Positions 24,684-37,023 are shown, counted from the first letter of the stretch. The stretch: 64,000 nt of DNA from Gonocerus acuteangulatus (GCA_946811695.1 OX328127.1:47709373-47773372); one strand, 5' to 3'. The notes: generated by a model from the sequence alone, not told the origin. Numbers and translations: made by a program.

Positions 24684-25230
24684 AAGAAAGCTAATACAAA
24701 GTAAAATTTACGACTTCTTTGACGGTAGGATATCTAACATTTTAAATTCAAATAGAGTTGTAACAGATAAATTCATACATAATAAGCATATTTCTGAACA
24801 CAAAATAGATACTGACAGTAAAGATATAAAAACTCTGGAACTATTTAATTACATTACATTTCTTTATAATCCCATTTTCGCCAATAAAATAAAGCAAACA
24901 TGTGAAGACCTAGGAAGAATTTCCTGGATTTCATATCAAGATAAAATCAGAAAAAAACTACAGCCGAATTAGGGATAATCTGAAAGAAAAGGAAACAATA
25001 ACATATATCAAAGTGATTGTGCAATGTGTGAACTATTAAAAGAGAGAATTAAACATCATGCCAAAAACCTTGACGAGACTGACAACAAGACTGCATTGGT
25101 GGATCATGCGATACAAAATAGCAACACCTTTAATTTTGACACTGTAAAGATATTAGATAAAGAGAAAAAAACCATGCAACGAAAAATAAAGGAAAATATA
25201 CAAAAATTAAAAATAGGAAAAAGGTAGTTA
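24684..25230 (+). pseudogene. Penelope-like element, RT end and GIY-YIG C-terminus
   Basis: The frame from about 24684 to 24972 reads KRRKLIQSKIYDFF, NYITFLYNPIFANKI, then a frameshift. The frame at 25024-25227 has LLKERIKHHAKNLDE, TALVDHAIQNSNTFNFD, ILDKEKKTMQRKIKEN, the block after the PLE nuclease. The GIY-YIG core between them is lost. It lies directly downstream of the F2 element and is followed by its own 3' tail to 25615. It belongs to the same PLE family as the tails in the B arms. Confidence 0.75.
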
Positions 25231-25556
25231 ACAAAAACCAAATATTAAATACCTAGACAAAATATTTTTTAATTTAATAAACAAGACGACATAAAATGAT
25301 TAATTTTATAAAATGAGAAAGATTTCTGTTGGAAAATCAACGTTTGCCCTAAAACTATCGATTTTAAACAGCTAATACGTAGGAGACATGATTGATCTTA
25401 TCAGTCTAGACGTGGCCCTACCTGCGGAAGGTCCTCGGAGGTGTAGGCTGTAATGACATTTCATTTTATTTTATGTTAGTTTAAGTGGTCCTGAAGAGGC
25501 TTCGTAGAGACGTGAAACATCTAGAGCGCAATAAAGGAGTAGCGAAGAAAGTGAGC

Positions 25557-25594
<38 letters not shown>

Positions 25595-25620
25595 GACCTT
25601 CTGCCACTTATAAATATATT
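25230..25620 (+). other. PLE 3' tail with hammerhead-like core
   Basis: Colinear with 4090-4420: CTATCGATTTTAAACAGCT, GGCTGTAAT, then at 25487-25525 TCCTGAAGAGGC...GTGAAACATC. The CTGAAGA and GAAAC cores are intact, but ACATGT is shortened to ACAT, so the cleavage region is lost. A T-homopolymer (25558-25589) and TTGACCTTCTGCC close the tail. Confidence 0.6.
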
Positions 25621-27084
25621 GAAAAATAGGGTCACCATCGTAAAATAAATTTTTCTTTTTGTATACTTGATATAAAAAGGATATTTTCCCCACCAAACTA
25701 AAGCCCCAAGCATGAAGCGTTGGATGGAGGGATTTGGATGGAAATCTGAAGGACCAAGCCTGAAACAAAAGGGCATAAAACCTTGGATTATAACTCTCCA
25801 TCTGAAGGGCCATTCACCAGCCTCCTACTCTCATCGGTCTTAAACACTTCCAAGTACACCCAACAATTCACTAAGGTCTTATTTTCTCAGGATTATTGGC
25901 CCCACTACTGTTGAAATTGAGTGTGAAATATAGAACAAAAATAAGTTCATCTGTAAATTAAAAATTATGCTAAATGAATGAGAGTGTAATTGTTTTGATT
26001 ACGTATGTATTTGTTTTAATTATAGTCGGATTTTGTGATGTAAAGATCACTTCCGTGGTTCTCGTAGACATCCGCGGTCTATGTTGCTTAAAGTTTTAAG
26101 GTTTTCTGGATATGACCGTGTCATTGTGATTATAATAGACGCTTCTCCAAACGTTTGGTTGCCGTGGCACCAGCAAGCACACATTCTATTATAGACAGCC
26201 AGTCACCAAATGCGTGCCACTAAGGTAGAAGGGGCCTTTACTCGGCCTTGACTAGGTCTGCCTCTCGTTGGCCGTTGAGCGTTGTCTTTGCCTTCTATGC
26301 TACCAACCCCGGTGAGGCATGACCCCGCTAGTGATTGAATTGTCGTAAAAAAAATTCATCGGAAATTTTACCGGCTTTCTCGGTTTTTTTTTTTTTTTTT
26401 TTTGAAGAATAAAGATCGTTTTCAGTCCAGGTCCTATTTACACCCAGTCGGAATCGTACGGGCCTTTCCAGATGTCTGATTGGTTGATCCTTCTTGCCCT
26501 GTTGGGTTCCATGCAGTTAATCAAAACCTCTTGTCTACTGCGGGATGACATAGTTTACTCAACCCATAACCATCTTCTTTATTAAAATTATGGGGATGCT
26601 TCTCAATTTCGATCGACTCTTCTTGAAATTGGTCTCAGAAGAAACCATGAGGAAGGGAGCATAATCTCTGGCGAAACGTCGGTTATTATCACAATTACTC
26701 AGTCATATCCAGGTACCTTCAAAAAATAAGATTAGTTCCTTTCTTTGTTGAGATTTTCACACATTGTTCCTGCTTGTAAACAAGTTACATTTGTAAAGTT
26801 AACCGAAGGAAGGAGTAAGAACAACTGCACTTTATTACATCTTTTCTTTATTAAATCTACACATTTCGTGTAATTTTATTCTCCTAAGCTCTAGTTCTAA
26901 ACTGTTTTAAGTGAAAAGTGACATATTGCATTCTGGGGGTGTTGCTCTATTTCCACATGAGGGGAACACTGATTCCATACGTGTATTGATTATATATGCC
27001 GAAATATGGCCTAGCCCCTTGTACTTTTCGAGAGGTGATGTACCTTAGTGGCTACATTTGGGACTACTCTACGGGTTTACTACT
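25621..27084. other. Intergenic DNA with a head-to-head PLE tail pair
   Basis: No gene seen. At 26625-26710 (plus) a tail carries ATGAGGA, GCGAAACGTC, with stem I AACC/GGTT (26643-26646, 26681-26684), and then TTATTATCACAATTACTCAG. At about 26090-26165 (minus) a decayed relative reads AGAAGCGTCTATTATAATCA, then CAATGACACGGTCATATCCA. The two share the downstream TCATATCCAG block and face each other. Confidence 0.5.
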
Positions 27085-27089
27085 GGTAC
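27085..27089. repeat. Target site duplication GGTAC (left)
   Basis: GGTAC immediately before the 5' LTR recurs immediately after the 3' LTR at 35430-35434. Confidence 0.9.
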
Positions 27090-27236
27090 TGTTTAGGGTT
27101 GCCACCCTAAAGATGCTTTTCTTCTTTTCAACTCTTCCAACAGTGGCGCCGTCTACCTCACCGGGGCGAACTACCCCCGGTCAAGTCGACACAGAGGAAG
27201 TCGACCCCGCTTTCAGACAGCGTGTAAGGTCTTTTT
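27090..27236 (+). repeat. 5' LTR, first part
   Basis: Matches 34817-34963 of the 3' LTR up to GGTCTTTTT, where the F1 element is inserted. Confidence 0.92.
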
Positions 27237-27366
27237 AGCACTTTCCTCCGAAGGAAAGTAGCTATTGAGGTTGGACTCATGACGGAATTTTTGAAAAATT
27301 TCTTCAAATCTTTATCGATCCTACCTAGTAGACAGCGAAAATGACCCCCGTTAAAATTTATATATA

Positions 27367-27402
<36 letters not shown>

Positions 27403-28466
27403 TATATATATATATGTGTCTGTTAACACGATAGCGGCCAGAGTTTTTGTTTTTTCGTCACGAAACTTGGTATATAGCATTCAATTAGCAAACCATTGAA
27501 CGAGTTCGTTAACCAACAAAATCGGTCCACCGGAAGGGGGGGTTTACCCTGAACCCAAAACACTAATTTGACCATTTCAGCCGTAATATTTGTTATATTT
27601 CAACGAAACTTGGTATTCGTAGTGGTAATATAGAGAGAAAAGTGAGATATAAAAATGAACTAAATCGGTTCATAAGGAGGGGGGGGGTTTACTCCGGACC
27701 GACAATACCAATTCGCCACTACCAGCCGTGATTTTTGGTGTATTTCGACGAAACTCGGTATTCATAGTGGTAATCTACAGGTAAATATGTGTTGTAAAAA
27801 TAAACTAAATCGGTTCATTAGGAGGGGGGGTTTACTCCAGACCCACAATACCAATTCGCCACTACCAACCGTGATTTTTGGTATATTTCGACGAAACTCG
27901 GTATTCGTAGTGGTAATCTACAGGTAAATATGTCTTGTAAAAATAAACTAAATCGGTTCATTAGGAGGGGGGGGGGGGTTTACTCCGGACCCAAATTACT
28001 AATATACTCATACTGGTCGTAATTTCTGCTGTATTATAACGAAACGCGGTATACTTCGTGGGTAAATCATTAGAAAGAAGTGTTGTAAAAATGTGCTGAA
28101 TCGGTCAATCGGAAAGGGGGGTTTACTTTCTAATATATTTCAATAGGTAAGCCAGCCAGACATAGGTTCACAAAGGCGCCGCAAGGAGCGCTAGAGGGAC
28201 TGTATCCGGTTCCTGCGTTAGATCAAAATACGATAATATGAGGTTTTTTGTATTTATTACGTAGTGTAGTAGGTACCATGTGTAAACATAACTCTGGAAG
28301 GAAATTAATAATTTATCAGTTACTCATTACAAAATTAAAAGAGAACTATTCATGTTTTTATTTTATTTATGTAGGATATTTTAAGCAAATTGTTCTGGAA
28401 AGCAGTCTACGCTACCCAAATTCTGAGGAAAGTGCTTAGTTATGCAGCTCCTGCGTGACGGACTTT
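27237..28466 (+). mobile_element. F1 Helentron-like element inside the 5' LTR
   Basis: A 1230-bp insertion. The 5' end is AGCACTTTCCTCCGAAGG; then GTTAAAATTTATATATA and (AT)n (27360-27416); the conserved block GTGTCTGTTAACACGATAGC; about four minisatellite units of roughly 145 bp (27540-28130), each with a G-homopolymer; the subterminal GAGGAAAGTGCT; the GCAGCTCCTGC hairpin; and the end GTGACGGACTTT. The 12-bp 5' and 3' subterminal motifs are inverted copies. The intact 3' LTR shows the empty target, CTTTTTG. No protein is encoded. Confidence 0.8.
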
Positions 28467-28932
28467 GTACTCTTTCACCGGCTTTACTATGTATACCATG
28501 GCCGAGTAGTCACATCAAACCACCGGGGCATGGAGGTGAAGAAGACATCAATTGACCGAAAATGAAGCCACGGGGAGAAATGCAGCACTCAGCTTGGGGT
28601 ACCATATTTTAGTCTCACGAGGCACTAGTCACCAGGTACCTATTTAATATACATAATTCCACGGATCTCCAGCAGCCCAACATCATATCACCACTTCATC
28701 AGCTCACCATTATTTCAACCTCATCAGTCCCACAATTTTCAAAATTTCATTAATCCATTAACCAATATTTGTTTCTGATTTTGGCAATTTTCCCCCCACT
28801 CATCATCTTGTACTCTATAAATATAAATTATCAACTCATTATTCATACAGTCCACTTATTTATTCAGCCCCACAAAATATTACTTCCACATCATACCATA
28901 TAAAAAATGGTGGTGTGGCACTCCTTTTGACA
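28467..28932 (+). repeat. 5' LTR, second part
   Basis: Resumes at GTACTCTTTCACC and ends GACA, matching the 3' LTR to its end. It contains a TATA-like box CTATAAATATA at about 28813-28823, the probable promoter core. Confidence 0.92.
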
Positions 28933-28950
28933 TGGTCCGACCGGGCCGGA
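28933..28950 (+). promoter_or_regulatory. Primer-binding site
   Basis: TGGTCCGACCGGGCCGGA directly abuts the LTR end; the leading TGG complements a tRNA CCA end. I could not decide which tRNA. Confidence 0.7.
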
Positions 28951-30135
28951 TTTTCATTGTTCTCTAAAAGTGATAATTTATATTTATTTCAAAAAATGCT
29001 ACATATGAGCCATCAGCAACAAATAGCTGATATTTTGTCTCAGCATTTCACCTTTTCTATATGCACTTACCTTGCATATATATCATTGTTTATACAGTTA
29101 AATGGCTCAAATAAAATTAATTGTTTAACCATTTCATCTGTGTTAATTGTTAATTATTTCTATGATAATGGTTTTCTAAATCTAAAGTGGGCATAAACTC
29201 AGTATTCATTAATTATTGTGAGGTGAGCTTCAAATATACTTTAACTTAAGCTATTAGTGTTAAGTTCATATTGAAACAACATTAAATTAAATTGTTTATT
29301 TCCATTAAATCAATTTATTTCTATTTTTAACACTATTTCAAGGCTGATTTTTTAAATTAAATTTTGCAAAGGTGTAAATAACCTTCACTTGATACCTACT
29401 GAGATGATTTTTTTTCTCTTATTTCAAATCTTAGCTGTTCAATCTTAAATCTTTCACAGCATTTGTTAATTAATTATTCTTTCTGTGATAAGGTTTAATA
29501 AAATCATCTTGAGCACTTAATTATCTTATTTATTAAGTGAATACATACAATCATTAGGACTCATATTTTACATTATCATTTCTTAATGTCCTTTATTTCA
29601 CATAATTCACAATATATGCTTCAATTATCACATTTCACTATTGATGAACCACTAGTTTTCAATTATTTCTTCACAAATTCTGCAGAACAACTTAATCTAT
29701 TCCAGCTTCTTGATCTACATTGTTTACATGGCAGGTAACCTCCCTACTGGTCTCCCGCTTGCCGGCTTCCAGCGAGGTAGGCATTCCCGCGCTTTCTCAA
29801 TCAAGAGCTGGTCTTTCTCACGCCTGTGACGTCACCGTGTATTCTTCTTGTGTCGTCTCACAGCGCTAGCTTGTTCTTTTTCATTCAGATTTGTCTTTGT
29901 GTTGATCATATTGCTTTAATTCATTTCAATATGTGTTTGAGCATTATTCAATTATTTCATGTGATTGACCTCATTTTCTATTTTGTATTTCTTATTGCTG
30001 ACATGTTGGGCTGCTGTTTAATTTCTCTTGTATCTCCTCTCCTTTTATCGGTCAGCTTTGTCTTCTCACCTCCCGCCCGGTAGGTTGCTTATTTTGTCAT
30101 CCTTTCATCCATTTGATTTATTTAACAAAAACACC

Positions 30136-31533
30136 ATGTCTGATAAATTGGCGTTATCATTAGAACGGCGGCTACGCAGTTTAGCCCGTAGCATCACCGG
30201 CATCATCAACACATTGAAGGCCACCGCGGAGGATGATGTCCACCTCCTTGAGGCGTCTCTTGACACAGCGCGCTCATTCTGGAAGCTGTACCAGGAATCC
30301 TTTCTACAGCGCGAGGAACTATCCGGCGAACCCGAAGTGAGCCCTTTTTCCGCCGAATCATGGAATGCACAGTTTCTTTTGTTTCAAACCGAGATGATCA
30401 CCCATGAGGCCAAACTCCTTAGGCTCAAAGACGCAGCATGCAGAGCCGCTAGAGTTTGTGAAGCGGTACCACAGCCTGACGACCTTCCAAATGCTACCTG
30501 CAACGGAGGCCACACGCGTCTGCAGCTTCCCAGGATTCCTATTCCTTTCTTCTCAGGCGACATTCTCAAATGGACACATTTTCGAGACACCTTCGCCTCT
30601 ATGGTGCACGATGATCCTGGCTTGTCTAATGTAGAGAAGTTCCACTATTTATTAGGAGCATTGAAGGGAGAAGCCGCTGCTCTCGTATCCCGCTTTCCTG
30701 TTGAAGACAACTCCTACGTCCAGGCTTGGGAAAAGGTGCTCAAAACCTATGACAATCCCCGAATTTTAGCCAGTCTTCTAATTCATCGTATAGTGGACTG
30801 TGAAATCAACACCAACCGGAGTGAACTACAACGGTACGATGAGTTCCTCACTGATGTCGCAGACAGCATAGACTCATTCCGTTCCTTAAAACTAGAACAC
30901 CCTGAGGAGTTTCTTCCATCTTCGCTTGCTTTACGAGCCTTAGACGCCGACACTCGAAAGGACTTCGAGATAGACATCAAATCGGCCAAAAGTTTCCCCA
31001 CTGCTGATGATGTCATCAACTTCGTGCGGGAACGCAGGACAGCCTTAATAATGTCGTTCCGTGCATCGACCACGTCTTCAGCCAGTCGTAGTTCTACAAG
31101 GAAATCTTCTACCAGTCCTCGTTACCCCAACAGAAGAGCCACCATATACAATCCTGTCTCTCTTCACGCCAGTTACGCCGACACAAGATGCAAAGATGGC
31201 TGTCAAGATGTAACTTCAGGCGGTGAATCTAGTTCTCAGAATCTCAGTAAGCCTCCTGCTCTGAAACAAACCATTAGATGTCCCTCTTGCCAAGAAGCGC
31301 ACTATTTAGGTTTTTGTCCAAGGTTTCAAGATCTTCCGCCCAGCAAGAGAGCAGACATTGTAAGGGTAAACACCACACCCTCATTCACTCCAAGACCAGG
31401 AATGTGGCAGAGGCCAAGGATGAGATCCGCGACCAGACAGAGCCTGAAATCTTCACAGGATTTGGATCGACTCGTCAATCTATCAACCCGAACAATGGTA
31501 CGGTTATGCTTGGGACCGCCAAGGTCCTCGTGA
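30136..31533 (+). pseudogene. gag: BEL/Pao gag region
   Basis: Start chosen at 30136 (ACACCATGT, A at -3) and not the upstream ATG at 30028, because recognisable sequence begins there. A coiled N-terminus is followed by the DUF1759-type gag domain (LPRIPIPFFSGDILKW, then FHYLLGALKGEAAALV). Then comes a zinc-knuckle-like CPSCQEAHYLGFC (C-x2-C-x3-H-x4-C), ending RADIVR near 31370. After that the family sequence continues in the -1 frame (GKHHTLIHSKT), and the rest of the usual second cysteine cluster is missing. That indicates a deletion with frameshift and not programmed frameshifting. The product would package element RNA. Confidence 0.85.
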
Positions 31534-32440
31534 TGATTGATAATGGAGATTTTCAAATGGCGAGGGCAGTTCTTGACTCAGGAAGCCAGAACACATTCAT
31601 AACCACATCACTTGCAAACAAACTCAAGTCAAAAATTGTTCCATTCGAGGGCTCCATTACGAGCCTCGGCGAGCCTGCTCTCCCAAAATCACAGCTTAGA
31701 GGCTCCATCAATTGCGATATCCAATCTTCGCGAGGCAATCACGAATATCCGGTAAAACCCATCGTGATTGATCGAATAACGTCTGTTCTTCCAGGTCGCC
31801 GCATACCTCTGAGCATCGCCGAAAAACTCCGCCACCTACCCCTGGCCGATCACGATTTTTGCTGTCCTGGACCAGTAGATCTTCTGATTGGAGGCGATAT
31901 CTACCCTCGAGTCATCACGGGAGCTCCTTACCACTCAGAAGTTGAGGATTTGTACTTAATTCCCACAGTATTTGGTCTCATCATATCGGGATCTCTGAAC
32001 GAGGCCCCATCCAACTCCAGCTTCTCTTTCTTTACGGAATCCCAGCTCAATGTAAAAAAACAGTTAAAACGGTTCTGGGAAATCGAAGAGCCTCTACCTA
32101 CAGATAGGAGCGACCCACAAGACAAATTCTGCGAGGAACATTTTCTTCGCACCCACTCGCGTTCTTCCGATGGCAGGTACATCGTTAGACTTCCCTTTGA
32201 GAAGGACATCTCTGAGATAGGGCAAAACAGAGACATGGTTTTCCGACGATTCTACGCCCTCGAGCACAAACTTAGCAAGAATCACAACAAACTTTCAGAA
32301 AAATACTCGGAATTTATGACAGAGTATCATAAGTTAGGGCATATGTCACCAGCAATTGAATCATCTTCTGGAACTCTAGGGATGACGTATTTTCATATAC
32401 TGTGCGCTCACCGCCAACGCATGGTGTCACAAAGCGTGCT
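31370..32440 (+). pseudogene. pol: BEL/Pao protease and start of RT
   Basis: In the frame entered after the gag shift, ARAVLDSGSQNTFI carries the aspartic protease DSG triad, followed by VDLLIGGDIYPRVI and the linker into RT (FWEIEEPLP, RYIVRLPF, ALEHKL, MTEYHKLGHM). The sequence then jumps from just before the RT palm to GTLGMTYF, which belongs after it. The catalytic YVDD region and several hundred bases are gone. The frame shifts again near 32400. Confidence 0.85.
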
Positions 32441-34147
32441 ATGCTGTCCGCTGTGGCAAGAATGTTCGACCCTTTGGGTTTGCTCTCCCCTGTCGTATTT
32501 CTCGCAAAGACTCTAATTCAGGATGTATGGAGGACGAAACTTGGATGGGATGACTTGCTCAAGGGAGAACTCCTAGAAAACTGGAAGAATTTAACAAACG
32601 ATTGGTGCGACTTGTCACAACTCTCAATGCGTGAAGTCATTTGTTTCTCTGACTCCAAAGTTGTTCTCGACTGGTTAGCAACCCCGGTGCATACTCTGAA
32701 GGTGTTCGAGGCTAACCGAGTGTCCCAAATTGCGAAAACCGTCCCTGACAACTATTGGCGCCACGTACCGTCAGAGGAGAATCCCGCCGATCTGGCGTCC
32801 CGCGGCTGCACCCCCTCCCTCCTTAAGGACAAAGGACTCTGGTGGAACGGACCATCCTGGCTATGCTCTCCCACTAGCGACTGGTTTCAGCCCACCGAAA
32901 CAAGGGTTTCAATGAGTGCATTTTCTCAGCCGAGCAAAGAGCAGGAACTCACGCATGATTGGACCAAGAGATTTTCTTCCTACGTCACCTTAATTCGAGC
33001 CATCGCCAGAATCTTGCGCTATACGAAACGAACCCTTCGTAGATTAAGGAACCCTCCTCAAAGGCAGCCTGACACACCACCCTCTTACCTTGAAGCCATT
33101 TCAACCGAGGAGTTTCGTGACGCCGAACTGAGAGTCATCAGGTTCACACAAAACTTGTACCTTCCCAAAGAACTGTTCAACGAACCTGATACGACACCCA
33201 AGGCCTACGCTCCACTCTCACCATTCCTTGATGAACGACGAGTTCTCAGGGTGGGCGGAAGGCTACATAACGCTCCAATTGAGTCATCGAGCAAGCATCC
33301 TATTTTGCTTCCTCATAATTCCTGGCTAGCCCGACTCCTTATTGCGCATACACACAACAACCATTTTCACGCTGGGCCAACGCTCACCTTGTCTCTTCTT
33401 AGGGCAAAATATTGGATTCCCAGAGCTCCCAAACTCATAAGTAGTTGTATCAAGCGCTGCTCCCATTGCCGCATACTAAGGGCGAAACCCATCACACCGT
33501 ACATGGCATCCCTGCCTAACGACAGATTCAACCAGTTCCGGGCATTTACTGAAGTTGGAGTGGACTACGCAGGACCCCTCCTAATCAAGGAATCGCGGCT
33601 CCGGACTTCGGCTACTGGCAAAGCATACTTGTCTGTATTCGTATGCGTGGCGACCAAAGCACTACACTTGGAGCTGGTCCCTTCGCTAACTACCAGCTCG
33701 TTTCTCTCAGCCCTTGAGCGATTCAGGGCGCGTCGGGGCACTCCTGCCGTGATCTGGTCCGATCACGGCACCAATTTCGTCGGAGCTTCAAGATATCTCA
33801 AGGATGTATACAAGTTTCAAATTGAGGTTTCCGACACCATCACCAACTCACTCGCCCCCAAAGGCGTCCGATGGAAGTTCATTCCACCGCGTGCTCCACA
33901 CTTCGGCGGCCTCTGGGAAGCTGCAGTGAAGTCGACGAAAACTCTCTTAGCTGGATACCTAGGGAAGCAGCCATACCATTACGACGAGCTGGTCACGGCC
34001 TTCACAAAGATAGAAGGTCTTTTAAATTCCCGTCCCTTATGCCCTCTCAATGAAGACGTGGAAGACTATGACTTTCTTACTCCCGGCCATTTTTTGATAG
34101 GCTCCGCCTTATGTACTCTCCCCGAACCTGCTTCATCGAAGTTTTAA
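32402..34147 (+). pseudogene. pol: BEL/Pao RNase H remnant and integrase
   Basis: It opens with ARMFDPLGLLSPVVF, the connection after RT. The usual RNase H start is missing, joining DLSQLS directly to CFSDSKVVLDWL and VPSEENPADLASRG. The integrase is well kept: zinc-binding region (HNNHFHAG ... CIKRCSHC) and the catalytic D, D, E in EVGVDYAGP, SDHGTNFVG and GLWEAAVKS (the family usually has SDNG; here SDHG). The frame stops at 34145 just after FLIGSALCTLPEP. Confidence 0.88.
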
Positions 34148-34479
34148 GTTCCCACCCTTCGAAATGGCAAACCATGCAATTACAAATAGCTCGAATCTGG
34201 AATCGTTGGCGCAGAGAGTACTTGCACACGCTTCAACAAAGGGTGAAATGGACTCGTAAGGTCCCTAATATGAAGGTAGGTGATCTCGTGATACTAATCG
34301 AGAAACGGTCCTTGCTCGGACAGTGGCCAGTCGGTAGGATTGTAGAGACTCATCCTGGACGTGATGGCACGATCCGCACTGTTATCGTGCGTACACCATC
34401 CGGCGGCATCCTCACCAGAGCTGTAACTTCCCTAGCTCCATTGTTCTCCTCCGAAATGGGTGATCCCTCAGAGAGTTAG
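34140..34479 (+). pseudogene. pol: BEL/Pao integrase C-terminal part, shifted frame
   Basis: The frame containing SKWQTMQLQIARIWNRWR, VGDLVILIEK and WPVGRIVETHPGRDG continues the integrase after a small indel near 34140 and ends at the natural stop (SSEMGDPSES). The GDLV...W.GR core is the chromatin/DNA-binding tail region shared by BEL/Pao and related integrases. Confidence 0.85.
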
Positions 34480-34616
34480 ATACTCCATTATATTGTTTAT
34501 TTGTGTATATTTCCCTTTCTATTCCCCTTTTCTCCAGATGGAATTACATGCATTTTTTTTTCTTTATCATCCCTTTGTCTATGTCTAGTTGACCCTTATT
34601 CGTTCTTCTCTTGAAG

Positions 34617-34662
<46 letters not shown>

Positions 34663-34816
34663 ATTTCTTATTTTTCTTGTCAAGTTGACTAACTTATTTA
34701 TTTACATTATCATATTTTTTTTCTTTTCTTTAAATCATTACGTTGGGTGAAGCTCACCAAATTACAAATGTATTTTTTTTTCTTTAAATTATTACGAACG
34801 ATTTAGGTGGGCGGTT
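34480..34816 (+). other. BEL/Pao 3' region with (AT)n and polypurine tract
   Basis: Non-coding, with an AT microsatellite at 34624-34660. AGGTGGGCGG just before the LTR is a plausible polypurine primer. Confidence 0.6.
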
Positions 34817-35429
34817 TGTTTAGGGTTGCCACCCTAAAGATTCTTTTCATCTTTTCAACTCTTCCAACAGTGGCGCCGTCTACCTCACCGGGGCGAACTA
34901 CCCCCGGTCAAGTCGACACAGAGGAAGTCGACCCCGCTTTCAGACAGCGTGTAAGGTCTTTTTGTACTCTTTCACCGGCTTTACTATGTATACCATGGCC
35001 GAGTAGTCACATCAAACCACCGGGGCATGGAGGTGAAGAAGACATCAATAGACCGAAAATGAAGCCACGGGGAGAAATGCAGCACTCAGCTTGGGGTACC
35101 ATATTTTAGTCTCACAAGGCACCAGTCACCAGGTACCTATTTAATATACATAATTCCACGGATCTCCAGCAGCCCAACATCATATCACCACTTCATCAGC
35201 TCACCATTATTTCAACCTCATCAGTCCCACAATTTTCAAAATTTCATTAATCCATTAACTAATATTTGTTTCTGATTTTGGCAATTTTCCCCCCACTCAT
35301 CATCTTGTACTCTATAAATATAAATTATCAACTCATTATTCATACAGTCCACTTATTTATTCAGCCCCACAAAATATTACTTCCACATCATACCATATAA
35401 AAAATGGTGGTGTGGCACTCCTTTTTACA
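34817..35429 (+). repeat. 3' LTR, intact
   Basis: 613 bases from TGTTTAGGG to TTACA, followed by the GGTAC duplication at 35430-35434. It keeps the CTTTTTG site that is disrupted in the 5' LTR. Confidence 0.93.
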
Positions 35430-35434
35430 GGTAC

Positions 35435-36587
35435 TAAAGTGGACAGGAGTCAATTTTCTTTCTAATACTTGTTCATCCTGGTAGCAATAATGCGTGTAAA
35501 TAGCAGGATTTGTCCAAGCGGTCTCCCTCCGTATTGCGGTCTAATGAAAGGAACATGGGGTGCTTGGCTAGAAGATCGGGGAAGATAGGAGGAGAAATTG
35601 AACCAGGGAGTTTGAACAAATAGCAGCAGGGGATTCGTGACGTTGGAGTATTGACATTCCGACTATCCGTCTATCCTCCCCATCCTTCACCAAATTGCAG
35701 GCAAAATAAAAGCAAAGCCTCTGTTTGAAGGGACCAAATAAAGTTTTATGTCGTTTGGGGGGACAACTCTCAGTGGTGACGTCATGACAGGACTATCCCC
35801 GGCCCGGCTGGGATGTAATCTGCCTTTGGACGAAGGGATGGTACATAAGTCCAGATATAGATATACATTCTCTAAGGATACGTTTACAACTGACAATTCT
35901 CGCAGGAAATATAGGTGCTTTTACAAAATATATCTCAGGTGTCGGCTATAATAATTATCTATCCGACACCTGAGATATATTTTGTAAACGCACCTATATT
36001 GCTCGTTATAAATTGTTTCCAGTTTACATTAGTTACAAATTCTGTCTGACATAAATATCCTGCAATAACTATCAGATATAAAAGCACGCTTAGACTTCTA
36101 CGAGGCATAAATTATATAATACAACACAATTTTTGTCAACGAAAATTACGATAATAACAAACATACGTATAAAATTTATTCTTGAAGATGACTCAAAATA
36201 TTCCTTAAGAGTCTTCAGTTCTTTGGAGGCTTAGAGTTAGTAAAGCACTAGTCTTTTATTTTACACTACTTAATGTATTTTGTAAGCCCTACATGTTAAG
36301 TGTCATTTCTTCGCACCTCTTCCGGGCACTTCATAATAAGTCCTCAATGTCCTGCCTCCTATAAATGTCTTGTGTTCGTCAGTTTTGTTGTTCTTCTATG
36401 AACAAGAAAAGGATGGAGAGTTAGTTAACCAGCATAATATGACTTTCAGAGTAGAACTTAAAAATCCTGTAGATCTTAAATGTAAATAGACTTTCGTGAT
36501 CACTGTTTTGCCCCAACGAAACCTACTATATAACATTTAAACCCAATGGGAGAAATTCATTCTGAATAGCAGACAAATCGTAACATC
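35435..36587. other. Intergenic DNA with a short hairpin, no gene seen
   Basis: No gene seen. A 38-bp stem with one mismatch (35908-35945 with 35963-36000) and a 17-base loop stands out. Confidence 0.5.
35908..36000. repeat. 93-bp near-perfect hairpin
   Basis: Arms of 38 bases (ATAGGTGC...CAGGTGTCGG and its complement) differ at one position. It may be a minimal MITE or a hairpin RNA precursor. No target duplication recognised. Confidence 0.7.
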
Positions 36588-37023
36588 AAAAGTCTGTCAC
36601 GCAGGAGCTGCATAACTAAGCACTTTCCTCAGAATTTGGGTGGTGCTTTCCAGAACAATTTGCTTAAAATATCCTACATAAATAAAATAAAAACATGAAT
36701 AGTTCTCTTTTAATTTTGTAATGAGTAACTGATGAATTATTAATTTGCTCCAGAGTTATGTTTACACATGGTACCTACTACACTGCGTAATAAATACAAA
36801 ACACCTCATATTATCGTATTTTGATCTAACGCAGGAACCGGATACAGTCCCTCTAGTGGTAGAAAGCGCTCCTTGCGGCGGCTTTGTGAACCTACGTCTG
36901 GCGGGCTTTTCTTTTGAAATATATTACAAAGTAAACCCCCCTTTCCGATTGACCGATTCGGCTCATTTTTACAACACTTCTTTCTCATTAGTTACCCACG
37001 ACGTATACCGCGTTTCGTTACAA

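Larger units (their letters stand above)
27090..35429 (+). mobile_element. BEL/Pao LTR retrotransposon, complete length, defective
   Basis: Two nearly identical LTRs (TGTTTAGGG...ACA) with 5-bp target duplications enclose a primer-binding site, a gag region with a DUF1759-type domain, an aspartic protease, remnants of RT and RNase H, and an integrase. These are in the order gag-pro-RT-RH-IN typical of BEL/Pao. The LTRs differ at only a handful of positions, so insertion was recent. Yet the RT core and much of RNase H are deleted and the frame is shifted at three places, so it needed enzymes from another copy. An F1 element (27237-28466) later split the 5' LTR. There is no env-like gene. Confidence 0.93.

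Noticed and set aside
30028..30135. Upstream in-frame start of the gag frame
   Set aside because: The 36 codons before 30136 have no gag similarity; ATG 30136 has the better context and starts family-like sequence.
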